Source of the DNA: Promicromonospora iranensis
GTDB lineage: Bacteria; Actinomycetota; Actinomycetes; Actinomycetales; Cellulomonadaceae
DNA: 64,000 nt
Assembly (NCBI RefSeq): GCF_028994805.1
Contig: NZ_JAJQQP010000014.1
Span: 1 to 64,000 of the forward strand
Direction of reading: 5' to 3'
Shown: positions 14,943 through 23,692 of the stretch, piece by piece
How the letters are laid out: every line of letters begins with the position of its first letter
How positions within the stretch are numbered: position 1 is the stretch's first letter
Program-made: the position numbers and the translations under genes
The notes under the pieces: generated by a model
What the model was told of the DNA's origin: nothing
The model's database searches: none
The model's input: only the letters and a program-made list of their open reading frames with translations

Positions 14943-17900
14943 TCAGGCGGTGCGTTGGTGGCCGTAGCGGTGCATGGTGCGGCTCACGGCCTGCTCCCGC
15001 AGCATCGTGAGTAGCTCGCGCCGGCCGCTCGCCAGCACCGGGCCGTCGAGCACGGTCACCGAGCCGAGACGGCTCGCCGCGGCCTCACGCAGGCCCGGCG
15101 CCGTCCCCACCACGCGGATCCGACCGGTCACCTTGCCGTCGGCGACGGCCTCGGCGAACGCCTCGTCCGTCATCTCCTGCTGCCCGACGACGGTCGCCGC
15201 GACGTCAGCCCGCGCGGCCGCTGCCAGCACGCGCTGCACCTCGACGTCCGGTGCGTCGGCGCCCACCCGTACGGTGATGCCGGGGATCGGCCGGTAGCGG
15301 AACACGTTCGACTCGACGCCGAGCGCCGACGGGTCGTGCTCGCAGCCGAGCTCGGTGACCCAGGCGCGGTCGTCGTCGGCCCGGGCCCAGGCGAGCCAGC
15401 CCGACGGGTCCGCGGTGCGCGACGGCACCTCGGGCGCGTCCTCCCAGCGGCCGAGCTGCGCGACGTAGTTCGGACCGCCCGCCTTGGCGCCCGGACCCAC
15501 CGACGAGGCCTTCCAGCCGCCGAACGACTGGCGCTGCACGATGGCACCGGTGATGTGCCGGTTCACGTACGCGTTGCCGACCTCGACCCGGTCGAGCCAG
15601 TGCTCCACCTCGGTGTCGTCCAGGGAGTGGATGCCGCCCGTGAGACCGAACGACACGGCGTTCTGCAGCGCGATCGCCTCGTCCAGGGTGCGGGCGGTCA
15701 TGATGCCCAGCACCGGGCCGAAGCACTCGGTGAGGTGGAAGAACGAGCCGGGGCGGACGCCGTCGCGCACACCAGGGGTCCAGAGCCGGCCGTGGCCGAG
15801 ACCCGTCGCCCGCGCCACGCCGTCCATCCGGCGCGGCCGCACGAGCCAGGTCTCACCGGGCTCCAGCGTGGTCAGGGCACGCAGCAGCTTGCCCTGGGCC
15901 GGCTCCGTGAGCGGCCCCATCACGGTCGCGAGGTCCGTGGCGGGCCCGACCGCGACGGACGCCACCGCGTCGACCAGCTGGCGGCGGAACCGCTCACCGG
16001 TCGCCGTGCGGGGGTCGCCGACGGAACCGACGAGGATCACGAGCGACGCCGCCGAGCACTTCTGCCCCGCATGCCCGAACGCGGAACGCACCACGTCCGC
16101 GACGGCCAGGTCGAGGTCGGCCGAGGGGGTGACGACCAGGGCGTTCTTGCCCGAGGTCTCCGCGAGCACCGGGAGCTCCGGCCGCCACGACGCGAACATC
16201 TCGGCGGTCTCGATGGCGCCCGTCAGGATCACGCGCGACACGTCGTCGTGCGTCACGAGCTGGCGCCCGAGGTCGCCGTCGGGCACGCGGACGAACTGGG
16301 CGACGTCGCGCGCGAGCGCCGAGTCCAGCCCGATCTCCGGGGCCACCTCGTCGAGCGCCGCGTGCACCGCCTCGACGGCGAGCTCCAGGCAGCGCGGCGT
16401 GGGCGGCGCGGGCTTCGCGATCACCGCGGAGCCGGCCGCGAGGCCCGCGAGCACACCGCCGATGGGGATGGCGACGGGGAAGTTCCACGGCGGGGTGACC
16501 AGGGTGACGCCGTCGGGCGTGAAGCGGGCGCCGGGCCAGGCCTCCGACGTCGGGTCGAGTGCCTCCGCGGCCTGCGCGTAGTAGGCAGCGAAGTCCACCG
16601 CCTCGCTGACCTCGGGGTCCGCCTCCGCGACGGTCTTGCCCGCCTCGTGCACCATGGCCGCGACGAGATCGGTTCGCGCGGCCTCGAGGTGCTTGGCCGC
16701 CGCGCGGAGCACCCGGCCCCGGTCCGGTGCGGACACCTTGGACCACGCGGCGCCCGCGCGGCGGGCGAGCGCCACGACGTCGTCCACCTGGGCGGACGTC
16801 GCCAGCGGCTCCGCGAGCGCCGGGACGTACCCGGAGTGCGTGCTGGTGACCTGCTGCGCCCACTCCCGGTGAGCGGCGACGGCGGGGTCGGTGTCGGCGG
16901 CGTTGCGGAACGGCCCCGTCAGTGGCTGCGGCGCGGGTCGCGGGCGGCGGCGCGGGGTGACGTCGTCGGGCGAGTAGTGCACGCCGTGGGTGACCGAGGC
17001 CCGGAACGCGGCCTCCTGCCGGTCCATCGGCGCGCCACTGTGCGAGTCCGGCGTGGCCGGGGCGAACGCCGCGTGCAGGAAGTTCTGCTCCGTCGCGTTC
17101 TCCTCCAGGCGGCGCACGAGGTACGAGATCGCCACGTCGAAGTCCTCGTCGCGGACCACGGGGGTGTAGAGCACCACACGACCGTGGTCCTTGGCGACCT
17201 CGTCGCGGACCGCCGCGGCCTCGGTGGGAGCCATGCCCTGCAGCATCTCGATGTCGAGCGCCTCGGAGACACCGCGCGCGCGGCCGAGCAGGATCGCGAG
17301 CGCCACGTGGAACAGGTTGTGCGACGCCGCGCCGATGCGGACCGCGTGCGCACGCTCGGGGCGCAGCGCGTGGTCGAGCATGCGGACGTAGTTGGCGTCG
17401 ACGTCGGGCTTGGTCGGGTACGGCGCCTGCGGCCAGTCGTGCAGGGCGGCCTCGACGTGCTCCATGGCAAGGTTCGCGCCCTTCACGATGCGCACCTTGA
17501 TGCGCGCGCCGCCGTTCGCCACGCGCTGCGTCGCGAACTCGGTGAGGCCGTCCAGAGCGCCCAGGCCGTCCGGGAGGTAGGCCTGCAGCACGATGCCGGC
17601 CTCCAGGTCGCGGAACTCGTCGCGGCCCAGGATCTCGGTGAACACCGCGGTCGTCAGGGCGAGGTCGCGGTACTCCTCCATGTCGAGGTTGAGGAAGACA
17701 TCGTGGTCACGGGCGGCGCGGTACAGCGGCAGCAGCCGTTCGACGACGCGGTCGCGGGATCCCTCGAGGTCCCACGTGACCAGCTGTGCGGCGACGCTGG
17801 AGACCTTGACCGACACGTAGTCGACGTCGGGGCGCTCCACCAGCGCGATGGTGCGGGCGAGCCGGGCCGTGGCCTCGTCCTCCCCGAGGACCGCCTCGCC

Positions 17901-18524
17901 GAGCAGGTTCACGTTGAGGGTGTACCCCTCGGCCCGGGTGCGGGCGAGGTGGGCGGCGAGCCCGGCGCCGGCGTCGGCCACGAGGTGCCCGACGAGCTGG
18001 CGGAGACGGATTCGGGCGGCGGGGACGACGATGCCGGGGAACACCGGGGCGGCGAGGGCGCCGGCGCGGAACAGGGCACGGTCGGCGGGGCTGAGGAACG
18101 TGGCGCTGCCGGCCTGCTTGCCGAGCCGGGCCAGGGCCTTCGCGGCGACGTGGGTGTCCTGCGGGCGGGCGACGTCGTCGACGAACCCGACGGCGAGCTC
18201 CAGGCCCGCCGGGTCGGACACCAGGGCGCCGAGGGCGGCCGAGGCGCGGGCGACGGCCTTGTCCGTCTTGGTGGACCTGGGGGTGGACCCGGTGGTGGAC
18301 CCGGTCGGGGGCGTGCCGGCGGCGGTGCCGGAGGTGTGGGTGCCGGAGGTGTCGGTGCCGATCCAGGTCCTGGCGAGGGCTACGGCGTCCTCGACCAGGG
18401 TGTCGGCGGCGGGCTGCACGGACGACTCGGTCGGAGCCGGCGGCGTGGCGCTGTCCGGTGCGCCTGCGCCCCCGGTCGGGACTGCGGCGGAAGTGGCGCT
18501 GTCGCGCCGGGCGGAGGTCTTCAT
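14943..18524 (-). CDS. putA: Bifunctional proline dehydrogenase / delta-1-pyrroline-5-carboxylate dehydrogenase PutA
   Basis: A 1193-residue protein that oxidises proline to glutamate in two steps. The FAD-dependent proline dehydrogenase barrel occupies roughly residues 100-500 and the NAD-dependent aldehyde dehydrogenase roughly 560-1050. The latter has TPPWNFPVAIPIGG, the general-base motif LAETSGKNA near 786 and the catalytic Cys in GQKCSAAS near 822. There is no N-terminal DNA-binding domain, so it is not an autoregulator. Residues about 75-105 are a Thr/Ser/Gly/Pro-rich linker ([20 protein letters not shown]). ATG 18524 is chosen with GGAAAG just upstream; an extension to 18584 is possible. 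The divergent AraC-type gene is the likely regulator. Confidence 0.95.
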   Translation of the reverse strand: MKTSARRDSATSAAVPTGGAGAPDSATPPAPTESSVQPAADTLVEDAVALARTWIGTDTSGTHTSGTAAGTPPTGSTTGSTPRSTKTDKAVARASAALGALVSDPAGLELAVGFVDDVARPQDTHVAAKALARLGKQAGSATFLSPADRALFRAGALAAPVFPGIVVPAARIRLRQLVGHLVADAGAGLAAHLARTRAEGYTLNVNLLGEAVLGEDEATARLARTIALVERPDVDYVSVKVSSVAAQLVTWDLEGSRDRVVERLLPLYRAARDHDVFLNLDMEEYRDLALTTAVFTEILGRDEFRDLEAGIVLQAYLPDGLGALDGLTEFATQRVANGGARIKVRIVKGANLAMEHVEAALHDWPQAPYPTKPDVDANYVRMLDHALRPERAHAVRIGAASHNLFHVALAILLGRARGVSEALDIEMLQGMAPTEAAAVRDEVAKDHGRVVLYTPVVRDEDFDVAISYLVRRLEENATEQNFLHAAFAPATPDSHSGAPMDRQEAAFRASVTHGVHYSPDDVTPRRRPRPAPQPLTGPFRNAADTDPAVAAHREWAQQVTSTHSGYVPALAEPLATSAQVDDVVALARRAGAAWSKVSAPDRGRVLRAAAKHLEAARTDLVAAMVHEAGKTVAEADPEVSEAVDFAAYYAQAAEALDPTSEAWPGARFTPDGVTLVTPPWNFPVAIPIGGVLAGLAAGSAVIAKPAPPTPRCLELAVEAVHAALDEVAPEIGLDSALARDVAQFVRVPDGDLGRQLVTHDDVSRVILTGAIETAEMFASWRPELPVLAETSGKNALVVTPSADLDLAVADVVRSAFGHAGQKCSAASLVILVGSVGDPRTATGERFRRQLVDAVASVAVGPATDLATVMGPLTEPAQGKLLRALTTLEPGETWLVRPRRMDGVARATGLGHGRLWTPGVRDGVRPGSFFHLTECFGPVLGIMTARTLDEAIALQNAVSFGLTGGIHSLDDTEVEHWLDRVEVGNAYVNRHITGAIVQRQSFGGWKASSVGPGAKAGGPNYVAQLGRWEDAPEVPSRTADPSGWLAWARADDDRAWVTELGCEHDPSALGVESNVFRYRPIPGITVRVGADAPDVEVQRVLAAAARADVAATVVGQQEMTDEAFAEAVADGKVTGRIRVVGTAPGLREAAASRLGSVTVLDGPVLASGRRELLTMLREQAVSRTMHRYGHQRTA

Positions 18525-18606
18525 CTTTCCAGGGTGCACCCGAACGCGTTCGCATGTATTGGCGGGATCACTCGCTGTGGGCACCGGTTTTCGCCAAGGC
18601 GCCGCG

Positions 18607-18612
18607 TACGAT
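18607..18612 (+). promoter_or_regulatory. -10 box (TACGAT) of the PAS-AraC gene
   Basis: TACGAT ends 9 bases before the ATG at 18622, implying a leader of only two or three bases, or none. Confidence 0.45.
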
Positions 18613-18621
18613 CAGGTCGAG

Positions 18622-19449
18622 ATGAGCAACCCGTCGAACGGCACCGCTCGGCCTGAGACGAAGGCCCTGCTGGCAGCGCTGAACCCCGCCATGGTGTCCC
18701 TCATGGACGAGCTGTCCGGTGTCATGTTCTGCGCCAAGGACGCCGACGGGCGGTACGTGCTGGTGAACCAAGTCTTCGTGGGCCGTACGCGGGAGCGCTC
18801 GCGCCGGGACGTGATCGGCAGGCGCGCCGCCGACCTGTTCGTGCCCGAGCTCGCCGAGCGCTACGAGAGCCAGGACACGCTCGTCCGCACCACCGACAAG
18901 CCGCTGCGGGGAGAGCTCGAGCTGATCCGTCACGTCGGTGGGGCGCCCGGCTGGTTCCTCACCTCGAAGTTCCCCCTGCACGACGACGACGGCGCGTACG
19001 TGGGGCTCGTCTCCGTCTCGCAGGACCTGCGCTCCGGGGACGCCGACGACGCGACGATCCAGGCCATGGCTCGCCTGCGCGGCGACATCGAGAACCTGCT
19101 CGAGCACGGCGAGGTGCCCTCGGTGACGGACCTCGCCGCCCTGGCAGGCTGCAGCCCGGCCTCCTTGGACCGCCGGGTACGCCGGGTCTTCGGGCTCTCC
19201 CCGCGCCAGCTCGTGCTGCGGTTGCGGGTCGACCGCGCCGCGCACCTGCTCACGACGAGCACCGTGCCGCTCGCCGACGTCGCGGCGGCCGCGGGCTTCT
19301 ACGACCAGCCGTCGTTCACGCGGACGTTCGCGCGACTGACCGGCGAGACGCCGTCGTCGTTCCGCAGCAGGTCGAGGCGGCAGAAGGCGGAGCCTGAGGC
19401 GCCGCCTCGACCGGCCGCGGACGTGGGTCAGCGGGACAGCCGCCGGTAG
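18622..19449 (+). CDS. PAS-AraC family transcriptional regulator, divergent from putA
   Basis: A 275-residue regulator. Residues about 25-125 are a PAS fold (MDELSGVMFCAKDADGRYVLVN, then DVIGRRAADLFVPE). Residues about 145-250 are an AraC double helix-turn-helix (SVTDLAALAGCSPASLDRRVRR and LADVAAAAGFYDQPSFTRTF). PAS-AraC fusions of this architecture usually sit beside the gene they control, so activation of putA in response to proline or a related ligand is likely but not shown. Its last 22 bases overlap the convergent ABC-2 permease gene. It has a very short or no leader. Confidence 0.88.
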   Translation: MSNPSNGTARPETKALLAALNPAMVSLMDELSGVMFCAKDADGRYVLVNQVFVGRTRERSRRDVIGRRAADLFVPELAERYESQDTLVRTTDKPLRGELELIRHVGGAPGWFLTSKFPLHDDDGAYVGLVSVSQDLRSGDADDATIQAMARLRGDIENLLEHGEVPSVTDLAALAGCSPASLDRRVRRVFGLSPRQLVLRLRVDRAAHLLTTSTVPLADVAAAAGFYDQPSFTRTFARLTGETPSSFRSRSRRQKAEPEAPPRPAADVGQRDSRR

Positions 19450-20219
19450 GCATGCGCCGTCAGCGGCACGAACACCAGGACCAGCGCCGCCGGCCACAGC
19501 ACGGCGAGAAGGAGCGCGTGGTCGGCCAGGACGCCCCCGGTGATGCCTGTCGGGTTGCCGAACAGCTCGCGGCACGCGGCCGCCGTCGCGGAGATCGGGT
19601 TCCACTGCGCCACCGCCCCGAGCCACGCGGGCATGGACTCGGGCGCGACCAGCACGTTGGACAGGAAGCCGACGGGCCACACCAGCACCTGCACCGCCGT
19701 CACACCGCCCTCACCACGGAACGCGAGCCCGAGGAACACCCCGAGCACCAGCATCGCGAACCGGAGCCACAGCAGCAGCACGACGGCGAGCACGGTCGCG
19801 CCGAGGCTGCCCGTGGCCCGCCACCCGATGAGGAACCCGCCCACCATGAGCACGGCCAGCTCCGCCGCGGAGTTCATCAGGTCGGCCCCCGCCCGTCCGA
19901 GCGGCACGGCGGCGGAGCTGATGGGCAACGACCGGAAGCGGTCGGTGACGCCCTTCTTCGAGTCGTTGGCGACGGCGCTCATCGTGGCCTCGATGCCGAA
20001 CATCATGGAGAGCGCGAAGATCCCGGGCAGCAGGTACGGCAGGTAGTCCCCGCCGCCCGGCAGCCCGATCGCTCCGCCCATGAGGAAGCCGAACATCAGC
20101 ACGAGCATCACGGAGAAGGCGATCCCGAAGATGGGTGTCCACGGCTCCCGCTGCCAGTGCTTGAGGTCGCGCAGCGTGATCACCCAGCTCTGCCGCAGGG
20201 TGGTGGCGACGGCGTTCAT
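19428..20219 (-). CDS. ABC-2 type multidrug exporter permease (DrrB-like)
   Basis: A 263-residue permease with six hydrophobic segments beginning near residue 30 (TPIFGIAFSVMLVLMFGFL) and the ABC-2 signature region around the NDSKKGVTDRFRSLPIS loop, as in DrrB/NodJ proteins. The start ATG overlaps the stop of the ATPase gene (ATGA), so they form one unit. Export of a hydrophobic drug or lipid is expected. Its 3' end overlaps the PAS-AraC gene by 22 bases. Confidence 0.9.
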   Translation of the reverse strand: MNAVATTLRQSWVITLRDLKHWQREPWTPIFGIAFSVMLVLMFGFLMGGAIGLPGGGDYLPYLLPGIFALSMMFGIEATMSAVANDSKKGVTDRFRSLPISSAAVPLGRAGADLMNSAAELAVLMVGGFLIGWRATGSLGATVLAVVLLLWLRFAMLVLGVFLGLAFRGEGGVTAVQVLVWPVGFLSNVLVAPESMPAWLGAVAQWNPISATAAACRELFGNPTGITGGVLADHALLLAVLWPAALVLVFVPLTAHAYRRLSR

Positions 20220-21181
20220 CGGTGAGCTCCTTCGGGTCGTGAGGAGACTGGGGCCGGGTGGGCCGCAGTGAGGTGCAGGAACACCTCGTCGAGGGTCGGA
20301 CGGCGCAGCAGGATGTCCTCGGCCTCCACGCCCGCGGCGTCCAGGGCTCGGACGGCGGCCGTCAGGGCCGACGCCCCGCCACCCGGCCCCGCCTCGACGG
20401 TGACCTGCCGGAGCTCCGGGTCCCCGACGCCGCCGAGCACCGCCGCCAGCCGGTCCAGGTCGGCATGTGCCGGTGCGGTGACGAGCACACGGTCGCCGCC
20501 GACGCGCCGCTTGAGCTCCTGGGCGGTCCCTTCCGCCACCACCCGCCCGGCGTCCATCACGGTGATCCGGTCGGCGAGCTGGTCCGCCTCGTCGAGGTAC
20601 TGGGTGGTCAGCAGAACGGTCGTTCCGGCGTCCACGATCCGGCGCACGGCCTGCCAGACCTCGTTGCGGGCACGGGGATCGAGCCCGGTGGTGGGCTCGT
20701 CGAGGAACAGCAGCGCCGGACGGCGGATCAGGCCCGCGGCGATGTCCAGCCGGCGCCGCATCCCGCCGGAGTACGTGGACACCTTGCGGTCCGCGGCGTC
20801 CGACAGGCCGAAGGTGCGGAGCAGCTCGTCGGCCCTCTCGCGCGCGGCGGCCTTCGACAGGCCGTACAGCCGGCCGAACATCACGAGGTTCTCTCCGCCG
20901 AACAGGACCTCGTCGAGTGCTGCGTGCTGGCCCACCAGCCCCACGGCGGCCCGCACCGCCGCGGGCTCGCGGCGGACGTCATGGCCTGCGACGTGCACCT
21001 CGCCCTCGTCACAGCGCGTGAGGGTGGCGAAGACGTTGACCGCCGTGCTCTTACCGGCCCCGTTGGGGCCGAGCAGCGCGTGGACGGAACCGGGTAGGAC
21101 CTCGAGGTCGAACTCGTCGAGAGCGAGGGTGTCGCCGTACCGCTTGCGCAGTCCGTGAGCGACCAGGGGTAGGACAGGCAC
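20216..21181 (-). CDS. ABC exporter ATPase (DrrA-like)
   Basis: A 321-residue daunorubicin-resistance-type ATPase: Walker A GPNGAGKST near residue 38, signature YSGGMRRRLDIA, Walker B LLFLDEPTTGLDPRAR, and the C-terminal RRPTLDEVFLHLT found in DrrA proteins. The GTG start at 21181 has GGAGG 6 bases upstream; the open frame extends to 21316 but crosses the operator and promoter. The divergent TetR gene and the operator at 21192-21210, directly upstream of this start, indicate drug-inducible repression. Confidence 0.92.
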   Translation of the reverse strand: MPVLPLVAHGLRKRYGDTLALDEFDLEVLPGSVHALLGPNGAGKSTAVNVFATLTRCDEGEVHVAGHDVRREPAAVRAAVGLVGQHAALDEVLFGGENLVMFGRLYGLSKAAARERADELLRTFGLSDAADRKVSTYSGGMRRRLDIAAGLIRRPALLFLDEPTTGLDPRARNEVWQAVRRIVDAGTTVLLTTQYLDEADQLADRITVMDAGRVVAEGTAQELKRRVGGDRVLVTAPAHADLDRLAAVLGGVGDPELRQVTVEAGPGGGASALTAAVRALDAAGVEAEDILLRRPTLDEVFLHLTAAHPAPVSSRPEGAHR

Positions 21182-21191
21182 GATGGCCTCC

Positions 21192-21210
21192 TTTTTCGTA
21201 CGGCGTACGG
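21192..21210. promoter_or_regulatory. TetR operator copy 1 (drrA side)
   Basis: TTTTT followed by CGTACGGCGTACGG, whose core CGTAC-GGC-GTACG is a perfect dyad. It lies between the exporter ATPase start and the divergent -10 boxes. The second copy at 21239-21257 is its reverse-complement arrangement with two base changes. Confidence 0.8.
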
Positions 21211-21223
21211 CTAAAGCCCGACC

Positions 21224-21233
21224 AGGGTAGCAT
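21224..21233. promoter_or_regulatory. Overlapping divergent -10 boxes of drrA and tetR
   Basis: TAGCAT (21228-21233, plus strand) would start tetR near 21240. TACCCT on the minus strand (21229-21224) would start drrA near 21217. The two boxes overlap by two bases and each transcription start abuts one operator copy. Confidence 0.5.
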
Positions 21234-21238
21234 CTATT

Positions 21239-21257
21239 CCGTACGGCGTACCAAAAA
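21239..21257. promoter_or_regulatory. TetR operator copy 2 (tetR side)
   Basis: CCGTACGGCGTACC followed by AAAAA. It is the inverted counterpart of the site at 21192-21210 and coincides with the expected tetR transcription start. Confidence 0.8.
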
Positions 21258-21271
21258 GTTACGGTGAAGCC

Positions 21272-22036
21272 ATGCCCAACCAGCCCGACCCCGTCCTCCG
21301 ACTCCTGTGGCGCCACGATGCCGGCGAGCCGGAGGGACCTCGGCGCGGCCGCAAGCAGCGGTTGACCGTGGACGACGTCGTCGACGCGGCGATCCGGATA
21401 GCCGACCGCGACGGGCTGGCCGGCCTCTCGATGCGACTGCTCGCCACCGACCTCGGGCTCGGCGCCATGAGCCTGTACACCTACGTGCCCGGCCGGGACG
21501 AGCTCCTCGCGCTGATGGTGGACCGGGCCCTCGGCCGTCGGGAGCTACCGGCGATGCCGGACGACCTGCCCGACCGCATGGCACTGATCGCGCGCGTCCA
21601 GTACGAAGAGCTCCAGGAGCACCCCTGGCTGCTCGAGATCTCGGGGCTGCGGGCCTGGGTGGGCCCCGGCGCGTCCGACCGCTACGAGTGGCAGCTCTCC
21701 GGTCTCGAGGGTGTGGGTCTCGACGACATCGAGATGGACCAGACGGTCGCCCTGCTCAGCGGTTTTGTGGGCAGCGTCGTCCAGGCCCAGCAGCGGATCC
21801 GGCAGGACGAGCGCACGTCGGGCCTGACCCAGGCCGAGTGGTGGGCGGCGAACGCCGACGAGCTCGACGTGGTGATGGCCGGGCGGGCGTACCCGCTCGC
21901 CGGGCGCGTGGGAGCTGCCGCGGGAGAGGCCTACCAGGCGGCCACGGACCCCGCTCGGGAGATGGAGTTCGGCCTTGCACGGATCATCGACGGCCTGATG
22001 TCCTACATCGAGGACAAGCAGGCCGCCGAACGCTGA
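21272..22036 (+). CDS. TetR-family repressor of the divergent ABC exporter
   Basis: A 254-residue regulator: N-terminal helix-turn-helix about residues 30-75 (VDDVVDAAIRIADRDGLAGLSMRLLATDLGLGAMSLYTYV) and a large ligand-binding domain of the tetracycline-repressor type. Divergent orientation and the two inverted operator copies in the 90-base intergenic region support repression of itself and the DrrAB-like exporter, released by the exporter's substrate. The ATG has only GGTGAAG as a possible ribosome binding site. Confidence 0.92.
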   Translation: MPNQPDPVLRLLWRHDAGEPEGPRRGRKQRLTVDDVVDAAIRIADRDGLAGLSMRLLATDLGLGAMSLYTYVPGRDELLALMVDRALGRRELPAMPDDLPDRMALIARVQYEELQEHPWLLEISGLRAWVGPGASDRYEWQLSGLEGVGLDDIEMDQTVALLSGFVGSVVQAQQRIRQDERTSGLTQAEWWAANADELDVVMAGRAYPLAGRVGAAAGEAYQAATDPAREMEFGLARIIDGLMSYIEDKQAAER

Positions 22037-22293
22037 CCGCCGCCCGGGCGGCGACCGCACCTGGTCCCGCTCAACCTTTTCCGTGCGCAAATTTCCTTGC
22101 CTGGCCGCCGTTCGACGGCAGAGTTTCGATCGGCAAGCCTTGCGGCCACCGAATCATCACCAAACTGATTCCCGCCGGTGAGCACCGAGGCCCGTCGAAG
22201 CGATACGGTGATACCCGAGGCGCAAACCCCGCGCCGCGCAACCCGCGCCCTCGCCCTCGAGGCGGTCGGCGCCGTTCTCCCCGGAGGACCCAC

Positions 22294-23601
22294 GTGACGA
22301 CGACAACGACGTCCACACCCGCAGCACCGCCCAGCTTCGCACCGTCCGGATCGCCCATCGAGGGTTCAGCGCTCGCCACCGCGCACGCGCAGCTCGCCAC
22401 GGCGGCCGAGATCCTCGGTTACGACGAAGGCCTCCACCGCATGCTCGCGACCCCCCGCCGTGAGATCCACGTCGCGGTGCCGCTTCGCCGCGACTCCGGA
22501 GAGACCGTGCTGTTCCACGGTTTCCGCGTGCAGCACAACGTGAGCCTCGGCCCGGGCAAGGGCGGCCTGCGCTACCACCCCTCGGTCGACGTCGACGAGG
22601 TGCGGGCGCTGGCCATGTGGATGACCTGGAAGTGTGCGGTGGTCAACCTGCCGTACGGCGGCGCCAAGGGCGGCGTCGCCATCGACCCCCGCGGCTACTC
22701 GCAGGCCGAGCTCGAGCGCGTGACCCGGCGGTACACGTCGGAGATCATGCCGATGATCGGCCCCGACACCGACATCATGGCCCCGGACATGGGCACCGAC
22801 GCCCAGACCATGGCCTGGGTCATGGACACCTACTCGGTCAACCGCGGGTACACGATCCCCGCGGTCGTGACCGGCAAGCCCCTCGCGGTCGGCGGCTCCC
22901 TGGGCCGCGGTACCGCCACGTCCGCGGGCATCGTGCACGTCACGTCGGCCGCGCTCGCCGAGGCAGGCATGAGCCTGAGCGATGTGTCCGTCGCCATCCA
23001 GGGTTTCGGCAAGGTGGGCTCGCACGCGGCGGCGATCTTCGCAGCGCGCGGCGCGCGCGTCGTCGCGGTGAGCGACCAGTACGGCGGTATCCGTGCCGAC
23101 GACGGCCTCGACGTGCCCCGGCTCATGGAGCACGTGCGGCGCACGGGTTCCGTGATGGACTTCCCTGACGCGGACCGGGTCTCCAACACCGAGCTGCTCG
23201 CGCTCGACGTCGACGTGCTGGTCCCGGCCGCGATCGAAGGTGTGCTCGACGAGACCACGGCCAGCCACGTCAAGGCACGCTGGGTGGTCGAGGGCGCCAA
23301 CGGCCCCACGACCGAGGCCGGCGACGCGCTGCTCGCGAAGAACGACGTGACGGTGGTCCCGGACGTCCTGGCGAACGCCGGCGGCGTCGTCGTCTCCTAC
23401 TTCGAGTGGGTCCAGGCGAACCAGACCTACTGGTGGACCGAGTCGGAGATCGCGGACAAGCTGGAGCACCGCATGACCACCGCGTACGCGGAGGTCTCGG
23501 CCCTGGCTCAGCGTGAGCACCTGTCCCTGCGGGACGCCGCCCTCGTGATCGGCGTCAAGCGGGTCGCCGAGGCCCACCAGATCCGCGGCCTGTACCCCTG
23601 A
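22294..23601 (+). CDS. gdhA: Glu/Leu/Phe/Val-family dehydrogenase (glutamate dehydrogenase)
   Basis: A 435-residue amino-acid dehydrogenase: GPGKGGLRYHPSVD and PYGGAKGG carry the substrate-binding and catalytic Lys residues, and IQGFGKVGSHAA (residues about 235-246) is the nucleotide-binding loop. Length and motifs fit NAD-type glutamate dehydrogenase, interconverting glutamate and 2-oxoglutarate plus ammonia. It lies near putA, whose product is glutamate. GTG 22294 has GGAGG 6 bases upstream; the open frame reaches back into tetR by chance. The N-terminus is a run of Thr (TTTTTSTP). Confidence 0.92.
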   Translation: MTTTTTSTPAAPPSFAPSGSPIEGSALATAHAQLATAAEILGYDEGLHRMLATPRREIHVAVPLRRDSGETVLFHGFRVQHNVSLGPGKGGLRYHPSVDVDEVRALAMWMTWKCAVVNLPYGGAKGGVAIDPRGYSQAELERVTRRYTSEIMPMIGPDTDIMAPDMGTDAQTMAWVMDTYSVNRGYTIPAVVTGKPLAVGGSLGRGTATSAGIVHVTSAALAEAGMSLSDVSVAIQGFGKVGSHAAAIFAARGARVVAVSDQYGGIRADDGLDVPRLMEHVRRTGSVMDFPDADRVSNTELLALDVDVLVPAAIEGVLDETTASHVKARWVVEGANGPTTEAGDALLAKNDVTVVPDVLANAGGVVVSYFEWVQANQTYWWTESEIADKLEHRMTTAYAEVSALAQREHLSLRDAALVIGVKRVAEAHQIRGLYP

Positions 23602-23607
23602 CGGCGT

Positions 23608-23661
23608 CCGGTGGTCGAGCTTGCCCGGACCTGGAGGGGTCTCGGCAAGCTCGACCAGCGG
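23608..23661. repeat. Imperfect 24-base inverted repeat, related to 10186-10234
   Basis: Arms 23608-23631 and 23638-23661 differ at three positions. Both arms carry GGTCGAGC or its complement, and the left arm shares CGGTGGTCGAGC with the perfect palindrome at 10186. Located 7 bases after the dehydrogenase stop, it may serve as its terminator, although no T-run follows. Confidence 0.8.
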
Positions 23662-23680
23662 TGGGGCGGGCGGGCTCGTC

Positions 23681-23686
23681 TACGCT
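23681..23686 (+). promoter_or_regulatory. -10 box (TACGCT) for leaderless PrmC-related gene
   Basis: TACGCT is followed by six bases and the GTG start at 23693. Confidence 0.6.
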
Positions 23687-23692
23687 CTCGGA

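Noticed and set aside
15336-18656. Very long open frame (about 1100 codons) on the plus strand antisense to putA
   Set aside because: Produced by the strong GC third-position bias of putA on the other strand; its translation is Arg/Gly/Val-rich and lacks any domain, while putA shows full catalytic motifs.
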